Assembly: GCF_900129265.1 (NCBI RefSeq)
Contig: NZ_FQVG01000004.1
Coordinates: 32,639-96,638 of the forward strand
DNA from: Caloramator proteoclasticus DSM 10124
GTDB taxonomy: Bacteria > Bacillota > Clostridia > Clostridiales > Caloramatoraceae
Reading direction: 5' to 3'
DNA: 64,000 bases
The notes beneath the pieces are model-generated. The model was not told the origin of the DNA. It did no database searches and worked only from the letters and a program-made list of their open reading frames with translations. The position numbers and the translations under genes are program-made. Of this stretch, positions 15,368 through 24,200 are shown one piece after another; within the stretch, counting starts at the first letter, position 1; each line of letters starts with the position of its first letter.

Positions 15368-17728
15368 ATGTCACCAGTAAAAAAATTATCTGTAGAAGAT
15401 TTAACAGTAAAATTTAATCTACCTAAATTTAAGAATACTTCAGAAATAAAACCAGAATACAAATTAATAGATCAAGATAGAGCAATCGATGCAATTAACT
15501 TTGCACTTGATATTCAACAGTTTGGCTACAATATATATGTTTGTGGATATGAAGGGATTGGAAAAAGGAGCTATTTAATTGATTTGTTAAAGAAAAGAGC
15601 AAAGGATGAAAAAACACCTTCTGATTGGATATATGTATATAACTTTGAGGATGTGTATAAGCCATTGGCTATAGAATTAAAGCCAGGTACAGCAAATATA
15701 TTAAAAAACGATTTAAATCAATTTGTTGATGAATTATGTGAAGAAATTACAGAATTATTTAGTAGTGAAGAGTATGAGAAGAGAAGAAATGATTTGATAG
15801 ACTATTATGAAAAAATGATTATAGATTTAGCAGATGAACTAAACGAAAAATCAAAGGAAAAAAAATTGATATTCAAATATACAAATGATGGCTTTGCCTT
15901 TATACCTATAAATTGTAATAATAAAGAAATGACTGAACAGGAATATATAGATTTGCCAGATGAAGAGAAAGAACAGATCAATAAAAATGTGAGTGATTTA
16001 AGAAATTTAGCATATGAAATTTTAAGAAAGACAAAAGCTTTGAAAAAAGAAATGAACCAAAAACTTAAAGATTTAGAATTTAGCTTTTTTACATTGTATA
16101 TAGAGGATAAAATTAGCTCCCTAATAGATAAATACAACTATAACGATAAGTTAGTAAAGTACTTTAATTCATTAAAAAATGATATTATAGATAATTTAGA
16201 TGTGTTTATTGATATTGAAAATGTGGATAAGGATTTTTTGGAGGCATTTTTATCAAGATATGATGTAAATGTGTTTGTTAATAATTTAGGAGAAGGTGCA
16301 CCTGTTATTATAGAAGAAACTCCAGAGTATCAGAAATTGATAGGACTAATTGAATATGAAAATAAATCTGGAAATTTAGTAACTGATTTTACAATGATAC
16401 AACCTGGTAGTCTTCATTATGCAAATGGAGGATATCTTGTTGTTGACGCACGAAAATTGCTTGAAAGCTTTTGGGGGTATGAAGCATTAAAAAGAACTTT
16501 AATGTTAGGTAAAATTACAATTGAAAATTTTAAAAATCAACTTGATATAATACCTATTGAAAACTTAAAACCTGAAGCAATTCCTATTAAGACAAAAGTT
16601 ATTATGATTGGAAGCCCAGAAATATATTATCTTTTATATAATTACGATGAGGATTTTAAAAAACTTTTCAAAATTAAAGCAGAATTTAATAACAAGATAA
16701 AAGATAATTATGATAATATAAATTGCTTTTTAAAGTTAATAAAATATTTAATTGATGAAAAAAAGTTTAAGGATATAACCTACGAGGGTGTACAGGAACT
16801 TGTTTATTATTCTAAAAAGCTTTCTGAGAATAAAAATTATTTAACGTCAAACATTTCGAATATTTTGGAAATTCTTGAACAAGCTAATCATATAGCAAAG
16901 AATAATAAGAGAAAGTTTATAGATCAAGATGACATCAAAGCTGCATTAATAAAGAAGGAGAAAAGGAATTCTCTAATTAGAGATGAAGTTATAGAACTAT
17001 ATGAAAATAATAAATATCTAATAGATGTTAAGGGCTACAAGGTAGGGCAAGTAAATGCATTATCAGTTATTGATTATGGAGATTATGAATTTGGAAGAGT
17101 AAATAGAGTTACTGTTAACACTTTTAGTGGAGTAGGTAATATTATTAATATTGATAGAGAGGTTGGTTTAAGTGGAAGTATATTTAATAAAGCTATATTA
17201 ATTTTAACAGGTTATATAGGTGAACGATTTGGTAAGGTTAATAATTTATCATTTAATGCAAGTATATGTTTTGAACAAATGTATGGTGAAATTGATGGAG
17301 ATAGTGCTACATTAGCTGAAACTGTAGCCTTAATATCAAGTTTAGCTGAAGTACCAATTAATCAGGGAATTGCAATAACAGGGTCAGTAAATCAAAAAGG
17401 TACTGTTCAAGCAGTTGGAGGTGTGAATACAAAAATAAGAGGATATTTTGATATTTGTAGGCTTTATGGATTAGATGGAACACAAGGTGTTATTATACCT
17501 GAATCAAATTTAGATGATTTAGTGCTTGATGATGATATAATTGAAGCTGTTAAAGAAAATATGTTTAGTATATATACAGTAACTAACGTTGAAGATTGCT
17601 TTGATATAATACTTGAACCTACATTTAAGAAGGGAAGAAAGAATAAAAATTTTGATTTGATAGAAGAGAAAATTTTAAAAAGAATTGAAAAGTTAAAGGA
17701 AAAAAAGGAGAAGAGTAAAAAAGAATAG
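15368..17728 (+). CDS. Lon-like AAA+ protease (LonB/LonC-type, AAA_32 family)
   Basis: A 786-residue cytoplasmic ATP-dependent protease of the Lon-like family common in Clostridia. The order is: an N-terminal nucleotide-binding region (VCGYEGIGKRS, residues 58-68), a long charged helical insertion (about 130-270), an AAA core with GSLHYANGGYLVVDARKLL, and a C-terminal Lon peptidase domain. The catalytic dyad is Ser646 (GDSATLAE) and Lys689 (VNTKIRG), 43 residues apart as in E. coli Lon. The Walker A position that is normally Thr/Ser is Arg67, and Walker B lacks the usual Glu, so ATP hydrolysis may be weak. Its cellular substrates are unknown. Confidence 0.88.
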   Translation: MSPVKKLSVEDLTVKFNLPKFKNTSEIKPEYKLIDQDRAIDAINFALDIQQFGYNIYVCGYEGIGKRSYLIDLLKKRAKDEKTPSDWIYVYNFEDVYKPLAIELKPGTANILKNDLNQFVDELCEEITELFSSEEYEKRRNDLIDYYEKMIIDLADELNEKSKEKKLIFKYTNDGFAFIPINCNNKEMTEQEYIDLPDEEKEQINKNVSDLRNLAYEILRKTKALKKEMNQKLKDLEFSFFTLYIEDKISSLIDKYNYNDKLVKYFNSLKNDIIDNLDVFIDIENVDKDFLEAFLSRYDVNVFVNNLGEGAPVIIEETPEYQKLIGLIEYENKSGNLVTDFTMIQPGSLHYANGGYLVVDARKLLESFWGYEALKRTLMLGKITIENFKNQLDIIPIENLKPEAIPIKTKVIMIGSPEIYYLLYNYDEDFKKLFKIKAEFNNKIKDNYDNINCFLKLIKYLIDEKKFKDITYEGVQELVYYSKKLSENKNYLTSNISNILEILEQANHIAKNNKRKFIDQDDIKAALIKKEKRNSLIRDEVIELYENNKYLIDVKGYKVGQVNALSVIDYGDYEFGRVNRVTVNTFSGVGNIINIDREVGLSGSIFNKAILILTGYIGERFGKVNNLSFNASICFEQMYGEIDGDSATLAETVALISSLAEVPINQGIAITGSVNQKGTVQAVGGVNTKIRGYFDICRLYGLDGTQGVIIPESNLDDLVLDDDIIEAVKENMFSIYTVTNVEDCFDIILEPTFKKGRKNKNFDLIEEKILKRIEKLKEKKEKSKKE

Positions 17729-17750
17729 GCTGCAAAGGCAGCCTATTTTT
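17724..17750. terminator. Bidirectional terminator between lon-like gene and ychF
   Basis: AATAGGCTGC (17724-17733), loop AAAG, GCAGCCTATT (17738-17747), with T runs on both strands. It serves both convergent genes. Confidence 0.85.
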
Positions 17751-18846
17751 AAACATTGAAACGAAATACAATCACATCTCCATCTTGCACAACATATTCT
17801 TTTCCTTCAAGTCTAATAAGTCCCTTTTCACGTGCAGCAGCTTCTGAACCACTTGAAACTAAATCCTCAAATGAAATTACTTCTGCACGTATAAATCCAC
17901 GTTCAATATCTGAGTGTATTTTTCCTGCAGCCTGAGGAGCTTTAGTTCCTTTTCTTATTGTCCAAGCTCTAACTTCTTTTGGACCAGCTGTTAAGAAGCT
18001 AATTAAACCAAGTAAATCATAGCTGGCTCTAATTAACTTATTTAATCCAGGTTCTTCAAGTCCATAATCACTTAAAAATTCTTGTTTTTCATCATCGGAT
18101 AGCATTGATATTTCTTCTTCAAGTTTTGCACAAAGAGGTATTACTTGCGAATTTTCAGCTTTTGCATATTCTATTACTTTATTTAATAATCTGTTATTGT
18201 CATATCCATTTATTATGTCATCTTCAGATAAATTTGCTACATACAGAACTGGCTTTGAGGTTAGTAAAAAATACTGCTTTAAAAATTCTCTCTCTTCATC
18301 AGTCATTTCAATAGTTCTTGCAGGTTTCATTTGTTCAAGATGTGCCTTTAGTCTTTCCATAAAATTGAGCTCCTCTTGAGCTTTTTTATCACCTGATCTT
18401 GCTGTTTTTCTTGTCTTATCTATTCTTCTATCAAGAACTTCCATATCAGAAAATATTAGTTCAAGATTTATTGTTTCAATATCTCTAATAGGGTCAACTG
18501 ACCCTTCAACGTGAACAATGTTTGTATCTTCAAAACATCTAACAACGTGAACTATTGCTTCTACTTCTCTTATATGAGATAAAAACTTGTTACCAAGACC
18601 TTCACCTTTGCTTGCACCTCTTACTAAACCTGCTATGTCGTAAAACTCAACTATTGCAGGGGTAACCTTTTCCGGGTTATACATATTTGCAAGCACATCA
18701 AGTCTTTTATCAGGTACAGCAACAACACCAACGTTTGGCTCAATTGTACAGAAGGGATAATTAGCTGATTCGGCACCAGCTTGAGTTATTGCATTAAAAA
18801 GAGTACTTTTACCAACATTAGGTAATCCTACAATACCAAGCTTCAT
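17749..18846 (-). CDS. ychF: Ribosome-associated ATPase YchF/OLA1
   Basis: A 365-residue Obg-family P-loop protein that prefers ATP over GTP and binds ribosomes. Motifs: G1 GLPNVGKST at residues 7-15, DIAGLVRGASKGEGLG (G3 region), a coiled-coil stretch around 120-175, and a C-terminal TGS domain with VRAWTIRKGTKAPQAAGKIHSD. The G4 motif is NLSE rather than NKxD, which is what shifts specificity to ATP. Start at 18846 after AAAGGAAG. Confidence 0.95.
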   Translation of the reverse strand: MKLGIVGLPNVGKSTLFNAITQAGAESANYPFCTIEPNVGVVAVPDKRLDVLANMYNPEKVTPAIVEFYDIAGLVRGASKGEGLGNKFLSHIREVEAIVHVVRCFEDTNIVHVEGSVDPIRDIETINLELIFSDMEVLDRRIDKTRKTARSGDKKAQEELNFMERLKAHLEQMKPARTIEMTDEEREFLKQYFLLTSKPVLYVANLSEDDIINGYDNNRLLNKVIEYAKAENSQVIPLCAKLEEEISMLSDDEKQEFLSDYGLEEPGLNKLIRASYDLLGLISFLTAGPKEVRAWTIRKGTKAPQAAGKIHSDIERGFIRAEVISFEDLVSSGSEAAAREKGLIRLEGKEYVVQDGDVIVFRFNV

Positions 18847-18924
18847 ATATATCTTCCTTTCTTTGTTTTCTATTAATTACACAAAATAAATTTTAGCAAA
18901 AGTAGGCTAATTTTTTCAAGTGTT

Positions 18925-18954
18925 AAAAAATAAAAGGCTGCTAATGCAGCCTTT
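18925..18954 (-). terminator. Terminator of tRNA-Leu(CAA)
   Basis: Read on the minus strand, AAAGGCTGC, loop ATTA, GCAGCCTTT (18954-18933) is followed by TATTTTTTAA. It begins immediately after the encoded CCA end. Confidence 0.8.
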
Positions 18955-19040
18955 GGTGCCGAAGGCGGGGGTCGAACCCGCACGGGTGTTACCCCACCGG
19001 ATTTTGAGTCCGGCGCGTCTGCCAATTCCACCACTTCGGC
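18954..19040 (-). tRNA. tRNA-Leu (anticodon CAA)
   Basis: An 87-nt class II tRNA. The acceptor stem is GCCGAAG / CTTCGGC, the anticodon stem CCGGA / TCCGG encloses the loop CTCAAAA (anticodon CAA, reading UUG), and there is a long variable arm. The TTCGA of the T loop is intact and CCA is encoded. Confidence 0.96.
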
Positions 19041-19107
19041 AAGAACAATTTGATATTAGCATATTTATATATTTTTGTCAATAGATAAAATTGGTTATAT
19101 TAATCAT

Positions 19108-19140
19108 AAAAAAAGGCAGAATCATTTACTGCCTTTTTTT
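19108..19140 (-). terminator. Terminator of the 19122-19451 gene
   Basis: AAAAAAAGGCAG / CTGCCTTTTTTT inverted repeat, with the gene's stop codon inside the loop and a T run on the minus strand. Confidence 0.75.
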
Positions 19141-19451
19141 ATTCTATTTGGTTTTGGTTTTGGACGACCTATAACAGGTTTTTGTTTTTCAATTTTAGCT
19201 AATCTTATTAATTCAAAATAAGTTAAGAAAAACACAACAAATAAAGTTGTTTGAAGAAGTTGTAGAGTAATTGATTTTATGTAATATGCTTTAAAAATAA
19301 ATGGGAAAAATAATGTAAATCCAATCAATAGAAAAAGTAACCATTTTTTACCCTTAAAAAAATTAATTAAGTAGGGCTTTGACACATTAAAAATTGATAA
19401 CGAAATTATAGTTAAAACAATAATTAAAAATATTTGATATAAAATCTGCAT
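19122..19451 (-). CDS. Small membrane protein, function unknown
   Basis: A 109-residue protein with three hydrophobic helices (about residues 4-22, 38-55 and 62-82) and a basic, proline-containing C-terminal tail (KPVIGRPKPKPNRIKKGSK) that should be cytoplasmic. I do not recognise the family. GGGAGG precedes the ATG and a terminator overlaps the stop. It is divergent from polA. Confidence 0.7.
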   Translation of the reverse strand: MQILYQIFLIIVLTIISLSIFNVSKPYLINFFKGKKWLLFLLIGFTLFFPFIFKAYYIKSITLQLLQTTLFVVFFLTYFELIRLAKIEKQKPVIGRPKPKPNRIKKGSK

Positions 19452-19518
19452 CTATAAATACCTCCCTTTCAATTATATTATATCAATATTTAAAAATATT
19501 TCTATAGCTAATAACTAA

Positions 19519-19547
19519 TTGAAGAATATTTAATATAGTGTTATTAT
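19519..19547 (+). promoter_or_regulatory. Promoter of polA-coaE-slt
   Basis: TTGAAG (19519-19524), 17-bp spacer, TATTAT (19542-19547), 34 bp before the polA start codon. Confidence 0.55.
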
Positions 19548-19581
19548 ATTAAAAAAAGAAAATGGAGTGTGAATAGTAGAT

Positions 19582-22122
19582 ATGAGTAATAAACTGCTAA
19601 TAATAGATGGTAATAGCTTAATGAATAGAGTTTTTTATGCGTTACCACCAATGAACAATAGCGAAGGGAAACATACTAATGCGGTCTATGGATTATCGGT
19701 AATTCTTTTAAAAATTATAAAAGATTTAAAACCTAATTATATTGCAGCAGCTTTTGATAAGAAGGCTCCAACTTTTAGGCATATTGAATATGAGGAATAC
19801 AAAGCAGGTAGAAAAAAAATGCCTGATGAGCTTGCAGAACAATTTCCAATAGCAAAGGAATTGTTAAGAGCCTTTAATATAGGGATATATGAGATAGAAG
19901 GATATGAAGCCGATGATATTATTGGAACAATGAGTAGTAAATTTGAACAGGATGGTTTTGAAATATATATATTAACTGGGGATAGGGATTCTCTACAGTT
20001 AGTTTCAAATTCTACAAAGGTATTAATAACTAAAAAAGGCATTACTGATTTGGAAGTATATGATATAGAGGCTATTAGAGAAAAATATGGTTTTGATCCT
20101 ATTAAAATAATTGATTTAAAGGGTTTAATGGGTGATACTTCAGATAATATACCTGGTGTACCTGGTATAGGTGAAAAAACTGCAATAAAATTATTAAGCG
20201 AATTTGGAAGTATTGAAAATATATATGAAAATATAGATAAAATAACGGCTAAAAAAGTAAAAGAAAATTTAATAAATAATAGAGAACAAGCTTTCTTGAG
20301 CAAAAAGTTGGCAACTATTAATAAAAATGTACCTATAAGTTTCAATCTTAATGAAATGAATATAGAAAACTATGATTATCAAAAAGTTATGGCTATATTT
20401 GAAGAATTGGATTTTAAGAGTTTAATTAATAAGATACCAAATGTTGAAGAACAAAAAAAGGAGGAAGTTAAAAAAGTTGAGCTAAATTTTAATATCGATG
20501 AATTAAAACTATTTTTAAAAAACAAAGGTGAAATTTATTTTTATTACATAAAAGAAGAGGATACATTAGTATTTGAAAATGGTTATGCAGTAAAAGGAAA
20601 TTTTTTATGGGAATTTAAGACGTTATTTGAGGATAAAAATATTGAGAAAAATACATATGATGCAAAGGCATTATATAATAGGCTTATGGCCTATGGCATA
20701 AAGCTAAGGGGGCTTAAAAATGATTTAGGAATAATTTTATATCTTTTAAACCCATCAGATGATTTTTCATCAAATAATAAGGTAATTGCCAATATATTGA
20801 GGTTAAATGAAAATCAATTAACAAATGAGCATATACCAATTTTTATTGGTTTTATGAAGAATATAATTGAAGAAAAGCTAAAATTAATAAAGGAGTACTC
20901 CCTTGAAAAACTGTTATATGAGATAGAAATTCCATTGATTGAAGTTTTAGCATCAATGGAACATTATGGATTTAAGATAAACAAGGAAGTATTAAAAGAT
21001 ATAGGGTTTAAACTATCAGAAGAAATAGATAAATTGACTTCAGAGATTTATGACATAGCTGGTGAAGAATTTAATATTAATTCACCAAAGCAATTAGGGG
21101 TTATTTTATTTGAAAAATTAAATTTACCAGTTATTAAAAAGACAAAAACAGGATACTCAACCAATGCTGAAGTACTTGAAGAATTAAGGGATAAACACGA
21201 AATTGTATCAAAGATTATAACATATAGACAACTTGTAAAACTTAAGACAACATATATCGATGGATTAATGAATGCAGTACAAGCAGATGGAAAGATTCAT
21301 TCGAATTTTAATCAGATGATAACTGCTACAGGAAGAATATCAAGTACTGAGCCTAATCTTCAAAACATACCTATAAAATTAGAACAGGGAAGAGAAATTA
21401 GACGTGCCTTCGAACCTGAAAATAATAATTATGTAATTTTAACAGCTGATTATTCTCAAATAGAATTGAGATTGCTTGCACATATTTCAGGTGATGAAAA
21501 TTTAATTGAGTCCTTTAAAAATGGTGAGGATATACATAAAAGAACAGCATCAGAGGTCTTTAATATACCAATTGATGAAGTTACAGCAATACAAAGAAGT
21601 AGAGCAAAAGCTATCAATTTTGGCATAGTGTATGGATTAAGTGATTTTGGATTGGCACAGGATTTAAAAATTACAAGAAAGGAAGCAAAGGAATATATAG
21701 AAAATTATTTTGCAAGATATACTGGAGTTAGAAAATACCTTGATGATGTAATAAAAAGAGCAAAAGAAAATGGTTATGTAAAGACAATATTTAATAGAAT
21801 AAGGTTTATACCTGAAATTAATTCATCAAACAGAAATATAAGGATGCTTGGAGAAAGACTAGCAATGAATACTCCAATACAGGGTTCAGCAGCTGATATA
21901 ATTAAAATTGCAATGGTAAATGTTTATAGAAAGTTAGAAGAATTGGGATTAAAATCAAGAATTATTTTACAAGTTCACGATGAATTGGTTTTAGAAGTTC
22001 ATAAAGAAGAATTAGAAGAAGTGAAGAAAATAGTGAAATTTGAAATGGAGAATTGTGTTGAGTTAAAGGTCCCATTAATTGTTGATATAAAATGGGCAAA
22101 TAACTGGTACGAAGCTAAGTAG
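19582..22122 (+). CDS. polA: DNA polymerase I
   Basis: An 846-residue family A polymerase for gap filling and Okazaki-fragment maturation. The N-terminal 5'-3' exonuclease (about 1-280) keeps its acidic residues (AAAFDKKAPTFRH, EGYEADDIIGT, LTGDRDSLQLV, LMGDTSDNIPGVPGIGEKTA). The middle domain (about 295-440) lacks the DxE and YxxxD motifs of the proofreading nuclease, so 3'-5' exonuclease activity should be absent, as in Bacillus and Thermus enzymes. Polymerase motifs A (DYSQIELR), B (RSRAKAINFGIVYG) and C (QVHDELVLE) are intact. It is followed closely by coaE. Confidence 0.97.
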   Translation: MSNKLLIIDGNSLMNRVFYALPPMNNSEGKHTNAVYGLSVILLKIIKDLKPNYIAAAFDKKAPTFRHIEYEEYKAGRKKMPDELAEQFPIAKELLRAFNIGIYEIEGYEADDIIGTMSSKFEQDGFEIYILTGDRDSLQLVSNSTKVLITKKGITDLEVYDIEAIREKYGFDPIKIIDLKGLMGDTSDNIPGVPGIGEKTAIKLLSEFGSIENIYENIDKITAKKVKENLINNREQAFLSKKLATINKNVPISFNLNEMNIENYDYQKVMAIFEELDFKSLINKIPNVEEQKKEEVKKVELNFNIDELKLFLKNKGEIYFYYIKEEDTLVFENGYAVKGNFLWEFKTLFEDKNIEKNTYDAKALYNRLMAYGIKLRGLKNDLGIILYLLNPSDDFSSNNKVIANILRLNENQLTNEHIPIFIGFMKNIIEEKLKLIKEYSLEKLLYEIEIPLIEVLASMEHYGFKINKEVLKDIGFKLSEEIDKLTSEIYDIAGEEFNINSPKQLGVILFEKLNLPVIKKTKTGYSTNAEVLEELRDKHEIVSKIITYRQLVKLKTTYIDGLMNAVQADGKIHSNFNQMITATGRISSTEPNLQNIPIKLEQGREIRRAFEPENNNYVILTADYSQIELRLLAHISGDENLIESFKNGEDIHKRTASEVFNIPIDEVTAIQRSRAKAINFGIVYGLSDFGLAQDLKITRKEAKEYIENYFARYTGVRKYLDDVIKRAKENGYVKTIFNRIRFIPEINSSNRNIRMLGERLAMNTPIQGSAADIIKIAMVNVYRKLEELGLKSRIILQVHDELVLEVHKEELEEVKKIVKFEMENCVELKVPLIVDIKWANNWYEAK

Positions 22123-22130
22123 GTGATTTT

Positions 22131-22739
22131 ATGAAAATAATAGGACTAACTGGAGGAATTGCCTCTGGTAAATCTACAGTTTCTAATTACTTAATTTTAA
22201 AGGGATTAGATGTTATAGATGCAGATTTAATTTCAAGAGAAATTTATCAGGTTGGTGAAAAAGCATATAGAATTGTAGTAGATGAGTTTGGAAAAGATAT
22301 ACTAAATGAAGATTTAACAATCAATAGAAAAAAACTTGCACAAATTGTATTTAGTAATAATGATCAATTAAAAAAATTAAACGAGATTACTCATCCGATT
22401 ATTTTTGAAAAAATTAAAAAAAGAGTATATGAAATTAATAAAATGAACAAAAGAGTATGTATAATCGACGCAGCACTTTTGTTTGAAAGTAATTGGTATA
22501 ATATATGCGATATTAAATGGCTTGTTTATGTTGATAAAATAACACAAATTAAAAGGCTAATTGAAAGAGATAAAATAAGTGAAGAGGATGCAGTTAAAAG
22601 GATAAATGCCCAGATGCCTATTGTGGAAAAAATAAAATTGGCTGATTTTATAATTAACAATTCAGGAGATTTAAGATATACTTATGAGCAAGTAGACATA
22701 TTATTAAACATAGCACTTAATGGAGGAAGTAATGAATAA
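22131..22739 (+). CDS. coaE: Dephospho-CoA kinase
   Basis: A 202-residue P-loop kinase for the last step of coenzyme A synthesis. Motifs: GLTGGIASGKSTV at residues 5-17, DADLISREIY, ITHPIIF and VYVDKITQIKRLIERD. It starts 8 bp after polA and overlaps the next gene. The polA-coaE-lytic transglycosylase order is common in Clostridia. Confidence 0.96.
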   Translation: MKIIGLTGGIASGKSTVSNYLILKGLDVIDADLISREIYQVGEKAYRIVVDEFGKDILNEDLTINRKKLAQIVFSNNDQLKKLNEITHPIIFEKIKKRVYEINKMNKRVCIIDAALLFESNWYNICDIKWLVYVDKITQIKRLIERDKISEEDAVKRINAQMPIVEKIKLADFIINNSGDLRYTYEQVDILLNIALNGGSNE

Positions 22740-23277
22740 AGTTTTAAGGCTTTTATGCTTAATATTAATTGTATTGATGGCAATAAACCATAAAGCGATT
22801 TTAAAAAGTATTTTTCCTTTAAAGTATAATAATCTGGTTTATAAGTATTCCAAACAATATAATATCGATTCAATGTTGGTTTTTGCAGTAATTAAAGCAG
22901 AAAGCAACTTTAATGAAAATGCAGTATCCAAAAAAGGAGCTGTTGGGCTTATGCAAATTACTCCAAAAACAGGGGAGTATATTGCGGATTTAATGAATGA
23001 TAAAACCTATAAAAATGAAAAACTATTTGAACCAGAAATGAACATAAAATATGGATGTTTTTATTTAAAGAGAATGATAAATCAATATGATGGAAATATA
23101 GAGCTTGCACTAATGGCATATAATGCAGGCTCTACAAATGTAAATCGATGGATTCAGTCATTAGGAAATGACTTTGATGTTGATTTAATTCCGTTTAATG
23201 AAACAAAAAATTATGTAAAAAAAATAAAAAAATACTATAAATTATATCAATATATTTATACGGATATTGACATTTAG
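22732..23277 (+). CDS. Lytic transglycosylase, SLT type
   Basis: A protein of 181 residues with an N-terminal membrane anchor (LLCLILIVLMAIN) and a single SLT domain that cleaves peptidoglycan to 1,6-anhydro ends outside the membrane. The catalytic Glu is in VIKAESNFNE, followed by GAVGLMQITPKTG and LALMAYNAGSTNVNRW. I chose the ATG at 22732 because GGAGGAAGT lies 5-10 bp upstream. The in-frame ATG at 22720 has no such site. It overlaps the coaE stop by 8 bp. Confidence 0.92.
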   Translation: MNKVLRLLCLILIVLMAINHKAILKSIFPLKYNNLVYKYSKQYNIDSMLVFAVIKAESNFNENAVSKKGAVGLMQITPKTGEYIADLMNDKTYKNEKLFEPEMNIKYGCFYLKRMINQYDGNIELALMAYNAGSTNVNRWIQSLGNDFDVDLIPFNETKNYVKKIKKYYKLYQYIYTDIDI

Positions 23278-23295
23278 TTATTAAAATGTTAATAT
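23267..23295 (+). promoter_or_regulatory. Promoter of tRNA-Leu(GAG)
   Basis: TTGACA (23267-23272), 17-bp spacer, TAATAT (23290-23295). It overlaps the 3' end of the transglycosylase gene and ends 10 bp before the mature tRNA. Confidence 0.7.
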
Positions 23296-23305
23296 AAATG
23301 TGTAA

Positions 23306-23389
23306 GCGGAGATGGCGGAATCGGCAGACGCGCACGTTTGAGGGGCGTGTGGGTATCCCGTGCGGGTTCAAGTCCCGCTCTCCGCACCA
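23306..23389 (+). tRNA. tRNA-Leu (anticodon GAG)
   Basis: An 84-nt class II tRNA with acceptor GCGGAGA / TCTCCGC, anticodon stem CACGT / GCGTG, loop TTGAGGG (anticodon GAG, reading CUC and CUU), a long variable arm and encoded CCA. It is the tRNA expected to read the CUC specifier of the leuS T-box at 47433. Confidence 0.96.
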
Positions 23390-23399
23390 ATGGTGATAA

Positions 23400-23431
23400 A
23401 AAAGGCCTTTGTCAAAGGGCCTTTTATTTTT
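23400..23431 (+). terminator. Terminator of tRNA-Leu(GAG)
   Basis: AAAAGGCCTTT and AAAGGGCCTTTT pair (one bulged G) around a 3-nt loop and are followed by ATTTTT. The insertion-sequence remnant begins at the next base. Confidence 0.75.
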
Positions 23432-23605
23432 GGCTCTTTGTCAATTGTTGGGGCGGGTATTCGATTAGAATGCCTGTCCTTTCTTGTTTGAAAATTATTT
23501 AAGAAAGAAGGCTGTATTTTGGAGTGTATCCTTTAAAAATTGTAAAATAAAAAACTAATGCAATTTGGAATTTAAAATTGGTTATTATAATTTTTTAACT
23601 ATAAA
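23432..23605. mobile_element. Remnant of an ISL3-like insertion-sequence end
   Basis: Bases 23432-23491 match 63681-63740 at all but one of 60 positions, starting with the terminal GGCTCTTTGTCAATTG. Further in, the similarity is weaker but still collinear, up to a shared TTGGT(T)ATTATAATTT near 23580-23600. In the copy at 63681 a transposase follows. Here no transposase reading frame is found on either strand, so this is an eroded solo end or a deletion derivative. The stretch from here to 23692 holds nothing else that I can identify. Confidence 0.8.
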
Positions 23606-23692
23606 AAACATAATGTTTGTTGTTAAAAACATAGAAGGAATTTTTATTTTTTTGAAGAATTAATAAAATATAAATTATTTTTAGGTGATAAT

Positions 23693-24199
23693 ATGATACC
23701 AATTTTAATAAATGAGGGAGAATTAACCATAAAATCAATAAACAAAAAGGACTTAAATAGTATATACAATTTTTTAAAAGAACTAAACGGTAAGCATAAA
23801 TTGTATTACGACAATGATTTGAGTTTTGATTATATTAAAAAAAGGTATATTGAGACTCTAATAAATTCTATGGAATATTTTTGTGGTATATACAGCCAAA
23901 ATGAGTTAATTGGTATTTTAAAGGGGAGATTAGAAGTAAAGGGAGAACTGGAATCTTGGCTAATGGCTCTTTATTTAAAGAAAAATTTATTACAAAAAGA
24001 AGAAGGAAATTTGATATTAAAAAATTTTGAAGAATACTTATACCACGTGTATAATGTTAGGGTTTTTAATGTAATTGTAAATGATAGGTGTGAATGTGAT
24101 GAATTCTGGGAAAAAAATGGATATAATTTCAATCGAAAATTAAATTATCAAGATAGAGTATTTAATTCATATATATATACAAAAAGAAGGGGAGGATAA
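23693..24199 (+). CDS. GNAT-like acetyltransferase
   Basis: A 168-residue protein whose layout resembles a GNAT N-acetyltransferase: an N-terminal strand and helix (LTIKSINKKDLNSIYNFLKEL), a central beta region (YFCGIYSQNELIGILKGRLEV), and a C-terminal part (VRVFNVIVNDRCECDEFWEKNGYNFNRKL) like the usual end of the fold. The acetyl-CoA loop consensus (R/QxxGxG/A) is not clear, so function is uncertain. It ends 1 bp before the LUD gene, whose ribosome site lies in its last codons, so the two are likely co-expressed. Confidence 0.55.
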   Translation: MIPILINEGELTIKSINKKDLNSIYNFLKELNGKHKLYYDNDLSFDYIKKRYIETLINSMEYFCGIYSQNELIGILKGRLEVKGELESWLMALYLKKNLLQKEEGNLILKNFEEYLYHVYNVRVFNVIVNDRCECDEFWEKNGYNFNRKLNYQDRVFNSYIYTKRRGG

Positions 24200-24200
24200 T

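Noticed and set aside
23606..23692. Possible remains of a transposase downstream of the insertion-sequence remnant.
   Set aside because: No frame on either strand resembles ISL3 transposase. The stretch is AT-rich filler before the next gene.
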